Shown here: piece by piece, positions 5,306 through 5,843 of the stretch
How the letters are laid out: each line of letters begins with the position of its first letter
Numbering within the stretch: position 1 is the first letter of the stretch
Assembly (NCBI GenBank): GCA_009665115.1
Contig: WJXE01000120.1
Location: 1-5,843, forward strand
DNA length: 5,843 nucleotides
Source: Nitrosopumilales archaeon
Lineage (GTDB): Archaea > Thermoproteota > Nitrososphaeria > Nitrososphaerales > Nitrososphaeraceae
Direction of reading: 5' to 3'
The notes under the pieces: generated by a model
Told to the model about the DNA's origin: nothing
The model's input: only the letters and a program-made list of their open reading frames with translations
Database searches by the model: none
Position numbers and translations under genes: made by a program

Positions 5306-5740
5306 ATGGCAAATCCAATAATAAAAACAGATTCTCACTCCGACTCAGAGTTGAGAACAATCTTCGCTCTCAAAAATATTGCAGTAGTAGGAATGTCAAA
5401 AAACCAAGAAAAGCCCTCCAATTTTGTCCCCAAATATCTTATTGAACGGGGCTATAATGTTATCCCGGTAAATCCTACAGCTACTGAGGTAATGGGAAGA
5501 AAGTCATATCAATCTATCACGGAAATACCTGATTTAATCGATATAGTTGATGTTTTCAGAAAGCCGGAAGATGTACCGGCCGTTGTTACCGAGGCAGTCA
5601 AGAAGTCAGGAATCAAAGTTATCTGGATGCAAGAAGGAATTTATAATGAAGAAGCTGAGGCGAAGGCAAAAGAGAATGGCATGGATGTGGTTTCCAATAG
5701 ATGTATGATGGCCGAACATGTCAGACTGTTTAATGAATAA
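5306..5740 (+). CDS. CoA-binding domain protein (YccU-like)
   Basis: The 144-residue protein is a single Rossmann-fold CoA-binding domain of the CoA_binding_2 type, related to the CoA-binding domain of succinyl-CoA synthetase alpha and ADP-forming acyl-CoA synthetases but without catalytic domains. Family landmarks appear in order: IAVVGMS (25-31, nucleotide-binding loop), YNVIPVNP (50-57), VDVFRKPEDVP (81-91), WMQEGIYNEEA (107-117) and the C-terminal SNRCMMAEHVRL (130-141). Length and domain order are normal for the family. It is soluble, with no signal peptide. The exact role is unknown; CoA or a similar nucleotide as ligand comes from the family. ATG 5306 is chosen because the family starts 20-25 residues before the first beta strand and a TATA-like box lies at the right distance. 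Its stop overlaps the ATG of a short downstream frame. Confidence 0.92.
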   Translation: MANPIIKTDSHSDSELRTIFALKNIAVVGMSKNQEKPSNFVPKYLIERGYNVIPVNPTATEVMGRKSYQSITEIPDLIDIVDVFRKPEDVPAVVTEAVKKSGIKVIWMQEGIYNEEAEAKAKENGMDVVSNRCMMAEHVRLFNE

Positions 5741-5840
5741 TGATGACCTCGTTTTCGTGCGTATCGCACCAAAAGTCTGGGCAGATTTTTGGGAGCCGGG
5801 TGTACTATCTGATCAGATCAAACTAGTACATAATATATAA
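5733..5840 (+). CDS. Candidate 35-residue protein overlapping the end of the CoA-binding gene
   Basis: ATG 5733 lies inside the last codons of the CoA-binding gene (ATGAATAA overlap of eight bases, shifted frame) and opens 35 codons to TAA 5838-5840. The product, MNNDDLVFVRIAPKVWADF then WEPGVLSDQIKLVHNI, has a balanced, protein-like composition with two tryptophans, unlike chance translation of AT-rich intergenic DNA. The overlap would allow translational coupling. It could be a small conserved protein, or the start of a longer gene cut short by a mutation. A short hairpin and a palindrome within it weaken the case. No family recognised. Confidence 0.38.
   Translation: MNNDDLVFVRIAPKVWADFWEPGVLSDQIKLVHNI
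5757..5769. repeat. Short perfect hairpin after the CoA-binding gene
   Basis: GTGCG-TAT-CGCAC forms a five-pair, GC-rich stem with a three-base loop, 16 bases after the CoA-binding stop. It may help end transcription, or be incidental within the candidate small gene. A T5 run follows at 5786-5790, too far away for a classical intrinsic terminator. Confidence 0.3.
5801..5830. repeat. Nested inverted repeat
   Basis: Outer arms TGTACTA (5801-5807) and TAGTACA (5824-5830) are perfect seven-base inverted repeats. Between them lies the perfect 12-base palindrome ATCTGATCAGAT (5807-5818), sharing one base with the left arm. It is followed at once by TAATATATAA (5831-5840), a TATA-like run, so it could be an operator for a gene beyond the window. 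It also lies inside the candidate 35-residue gene. Confidence 0.35.
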
Positions 5841-5843
5841 TCT

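Overview
The window looks like an accessory, partly decayed stretch of an archaeal chromosome. The best fit is a soil ammonia-oxidising archaeon of the Nitrososphaeria (Thaumarchaeota), possibly Nitrosocosmicus-like because the DNA is AT-rich. This rests on three things: an archaeal Ser/His-type signal peptidase, a helix-turn-helix protein fused to a class III nucleotide cyclase, and small hypothetical genes with TATA-like boxes close to their start codons and no clear Shine-Dalgarno sites. The organism is inferred from style and protein families; there is no rRNA or other marker gene here.

Layout. Bases 1-760 hold mostly remains: a small two-helix membrane-protein gene on the plus strand split by one in-frame TAG (77-328), the first residues of a Rossmann-fold dehydrogenase/epimerase (456-548), and a short minus-strand frame (606-752). 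Bases 809-1712 carry two minus-strand hypothetical genes. One has an open frame running well upstream of its only ATG; the other encodes a four-cysteine zinc-ribbon-like protein. Around 1750-2094 a minus-strand C-terminal fragment and a plus-strand small gene meet head to head at about 1850, which looks like a rearrangement scar.

Bases 2420-3843 are the best-preserved minus-strand block: the HTH-cyclase gene and, downstream, a 113-residue protein of unknown function with its own TATA-like box. Bases 4021-4248 hold the N-terminal remnant of a transposase with in-frame stops. Then come the signal peptidase (4457-4981, minus) and, divergently, a CoA-binding-domain protein (5306-5740, plus), whose last codons overlap the start of a 35-residue candidate gene (5733-5840).

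The genes do not form an obvious single pathway. The signal peptidase and the CoA-binding protein look like ordinary maintained genes. The HTH-cyclase is the most interesting intact gene: metal-binding and adenine-selecting positions are kept, but the two usual transition-state residues are replaced by similar ones (Ser for Asn, Lys for Arg). Several items (amber-split gene, dehydrogenase and transposase stubs, head-to-head junction) point to past insertion and loss. I found no tRNA, rRNA, CRISPR array or complete mobile element.
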